A stretch of 6,574 bases of DNA from Gammaproteobacteria bacterium. Lineage in GTDB: Bacteria > Pseudomonadota > Gammaproteobacteria > Steroidobacterales > Steroidobacteraceae. Made by a program: the position numbers and the translations under genes. This document shows, piece by piece, positions 5,254 to 6,574 of the stretch; position 1 is the stretch's first letter, and the number at the start of each line of letters is the position of its first letter. The stretch spans positions 1 to 6,574 of the forward strand of contig JASHVF010000337.1 of NCBI GenBank assembly GCA_030039615.1, given 5' to 3'. The notes under the pieces were generated by a model. That model worked only from the letters and a program-made list of their open reading frames with translations, did no database searches and was not told the origin of the DNA.

Positions 5254-6574
5254 ATGCTCCGCACCATGCTGCACCCGAGGAGATGGCTGCTCCCGGCGGC
5301 GGGCACCGCGCTGCTGCTGTCCGCAACGGCAGTGCGCGCGGAAGACCTGCTCATTGAGCACGTCACGCTGCTCGACGGTCTGCACGCCGCGCAGGCCGAC
5401 ATGACCGTCGCCGTGAGCGGCGAGCGCATCGTCGCAGTCACGCCGAGCGTGCTCGCCCGTGAGCTCAAGGGCCGTCGCATCAATGCCCGCGGCAAGTACC
5501 TGATCCCGGGCCTGATGGACGTGCACATTCATCTGCGCGGCGGCTTCGACCCGGCCGTCGGCACGGCGGCTGACCCTGGGCCGCCGAACCGTGCGGAGGG
5601 TGTCGCAGCTCTGGCGAGCTTCCTGTACGCCGGCGTGACCACCGTGCTCGATGTCGGCAACCGCCCCGAGCACATCCTGCCGCTGCGGGCGGATGAGCGC
5701 GCGGGCCGCATCCTGGCGCCGCGCATCTTCGCAACTGGAAACCTCATCACCTACCCGGGCAGCCACGGCGACCGGGTGGCGCTGCGCATCAGCGATTTCG
5801 AGAGGGACAAGCCGCTGCTCGACAAGCAGATCGCCGAGCAGCAGCCCGACGTCATCAAGCTGACGCTGGAGGAGGAAGGCTGGGGCTCGCGGCCGATGAT
5901 CCCGGTGATGCCGGTCGACCTGCTCGGCAAGATCATCCGCTACTACAACCTGCACGGCATCCGCTCGACGGTGCACATCTCGAGCGAGCTGCACGCGCTC
6001 GATGCGATCTACGCCGGCAGCGACACGCTCGCCCACCCGGTCATCCAGGGGCCGGTCAGCGACTCGTTCGTGAAGCTCATGGGGGCGAAGAAGACGCCGT
6101 TCGCCAGCACGCTCACGATCGGCGACAACTATTCGCGCCTGGTCGAGCACCCGGAGTACCTGGACCAGCCGCTCTATGTCGCCTCCCTCAGCGCCGCGGA
6201 GCGCGACAGGCTCAAGACGAAGACACGCGCCGAATGGCAGGGACTCACCTGGACGGCGTGGATGAAGATCATGACCCCGGTTGCTGAGGAGAACGTCAGG
6301 AAGGTGCACGCCGCCGGCGGCGTGGTCGCGTGCGGCACCGACCAGAGCAGCGGACCGGCGACGCAGCGCGAGCTCGAGCTGCTGGCGGCGGCCGGGATCA
6401 AGCCCTTCGACGTGCTGCGCATCGCCACCTACAACGGCGCGGTGTTCCTCGGCAAGGCCGATCAGCTCGGCTCGGTCGAGGCCGGCAAGCTCGCCGACCT
6501 GGTGCTGCTCGGCAGGGATCCGACGCTGGACGTCGACAACTTCAAGTCGATCGTGTTCGTGATGAAGAACGGCG
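5254..6574 (+). CDS. Exported amidohydrolase, imidazolonepropionase-like; C-terminus cut by the window edge
   Basis: An open frame runs from 5254 to the right edge with no stop, giving 440 residues. The first about 29 residues form a signal peptide with an RR pair at 9-10, hydrophobic core WLLPAAGTALLLSATA and a likely cut after VRA at 27-29. The mature part is an amidohydrolase-superfamily metal-dependent hydrolase. The N-terminal strand is followed by GKYLIPGLMDVHIHL (80-94) with the metal-binding HxH at H91/H93. K202 in DVIKLT is a candidate carboxylated bridging lysine, with H241 in TVHISS, H261 in LAHPV, and D363 in CGTDQSS as the catalytic aspartate. The pattern suits a two-metal site. 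The closing segment GSVEAGKLADLVLL at 406-419 is typical of the superfamily C-terminus, so only a few residues are probably missing. Exported relatives include Xaa-Pro and other dipeptidases and ochratoxin-type amide hydrolases, which makes hydrolysis of dipeptides or N-acyl amino acids plausible beside the S9 peptidase. The substrate is not known. It has more AGG/AGA arginine codons than the peptidase gene. Confidence 0.92.
   Translation, partial: MLRTMLHPRRWLLPAAGTALLLSATAVRAEDLLIEHVTLLDGLHAAQADMTVAVSGERIVAVTPSVLARELKGRRINARGKYLIPGLMDVHIHLRGGFDPAVGTAADPGPPNRAEGVAALASFLYAGVTTVLDVGNRPEHILPLRADERAGRILAPRIFATGNLITYPGSHGDRVALRISDFERDKPLLDKQIAEQQPDVIKLTLEEEGWGSRPMIPVMPVDLLGKIIRYYNLHGIRSTVHISSELHALDAIYAGSDTLAHPVIQGPVSDSFVKLMGAKKTPFASTLTIGDNYSRLVEHPEYLDQPLYVASLSAAERDRLKTKTRAEWQGLTWTAWMKIMTPVAEENVRKVHAAGGVVACGTDQSSGPATQRELELLAAAGIKPFDVLRIATYNGAVFLGKADQLGSVEAGKLADLVLLGRDPTLDVDNFKSIVFVMKNG

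Noticed and set aside
3698..5326. Minus-strand open frame of 542 codons opposite the peptidase
   Set aside because: The opposite strand encodes a full catalytic triad and beta-propeller motifs. This frame is rich in R, G, A, V and H with no domain, and stop codons are simply rare in this composition.
5191..6309. Minus-strand open frame of 372 codons opposite the amidohydrolase
   Set aside because: The plus strand holds a ribosome binding site, signal peptide and metal-binding motifs; this frame is an antisense shadow that also crosses the gene boundary.

Overview
The window is compact, GC-rich DNA, roughly two thirds or more G+C by eye and with heavy G/C at third codon positions. It looks like a proteobacterial chromosome, and the peptidase resembles homologues I associate with gammaproteobacteria such as Xanthomonadales or Steroidobacter relatives. 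That placement is inference from protein character only. I see no insertion sequence, phage gene, CRISPR array or integrase.

Layout from left to right: a complete tRNA-Arg gene with anticodon CCU lies on the minus strand at the left edge (1-76). A gap of 114 bases follows. Next are two minus-strand genes that form a probable operon, transcribed right to left: a class III PLP aminotransferase (1645-3006) and then a group II PLP decarboxylase (191-1615), 29 bases apart. A 112-base divergent intergenic region (3007-3118) carries promoter-like hexamers on both strands. The plus strand then has a second probable operon: an exported S9-family (prolyl oligopeptidase type) serine peptidase (3119-5239) and, 14 bases later, an exported amidohydrolase (5254 to beyond the right edge). 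Only the last few residues of the amidohydrolase appear to be missing.

How the genes may work together (inference): the peptidase and amidohydrolase both carry signal peptides and strong ribosome binding sites, so they probably act outside the cytoplasm on peptides or acyl-amino acid type compounds. The two PLP enzymes are cytoplasmic and chemically complementary. A decarboxylase turns an amino acid into a primary amine, and an omega-amine transaminase of the SpuC type turns such an amine into an aldehyde. Together the locus could be a small peptide or amino acid salvage module, but the substrates cannot be read from the sequence. All four proteins belong to recognisable families with intact active-site motifs. 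I did not find convincing evidence of a new kind of system; what is open is the substrate of each pair and whether the two divergent units are linked.
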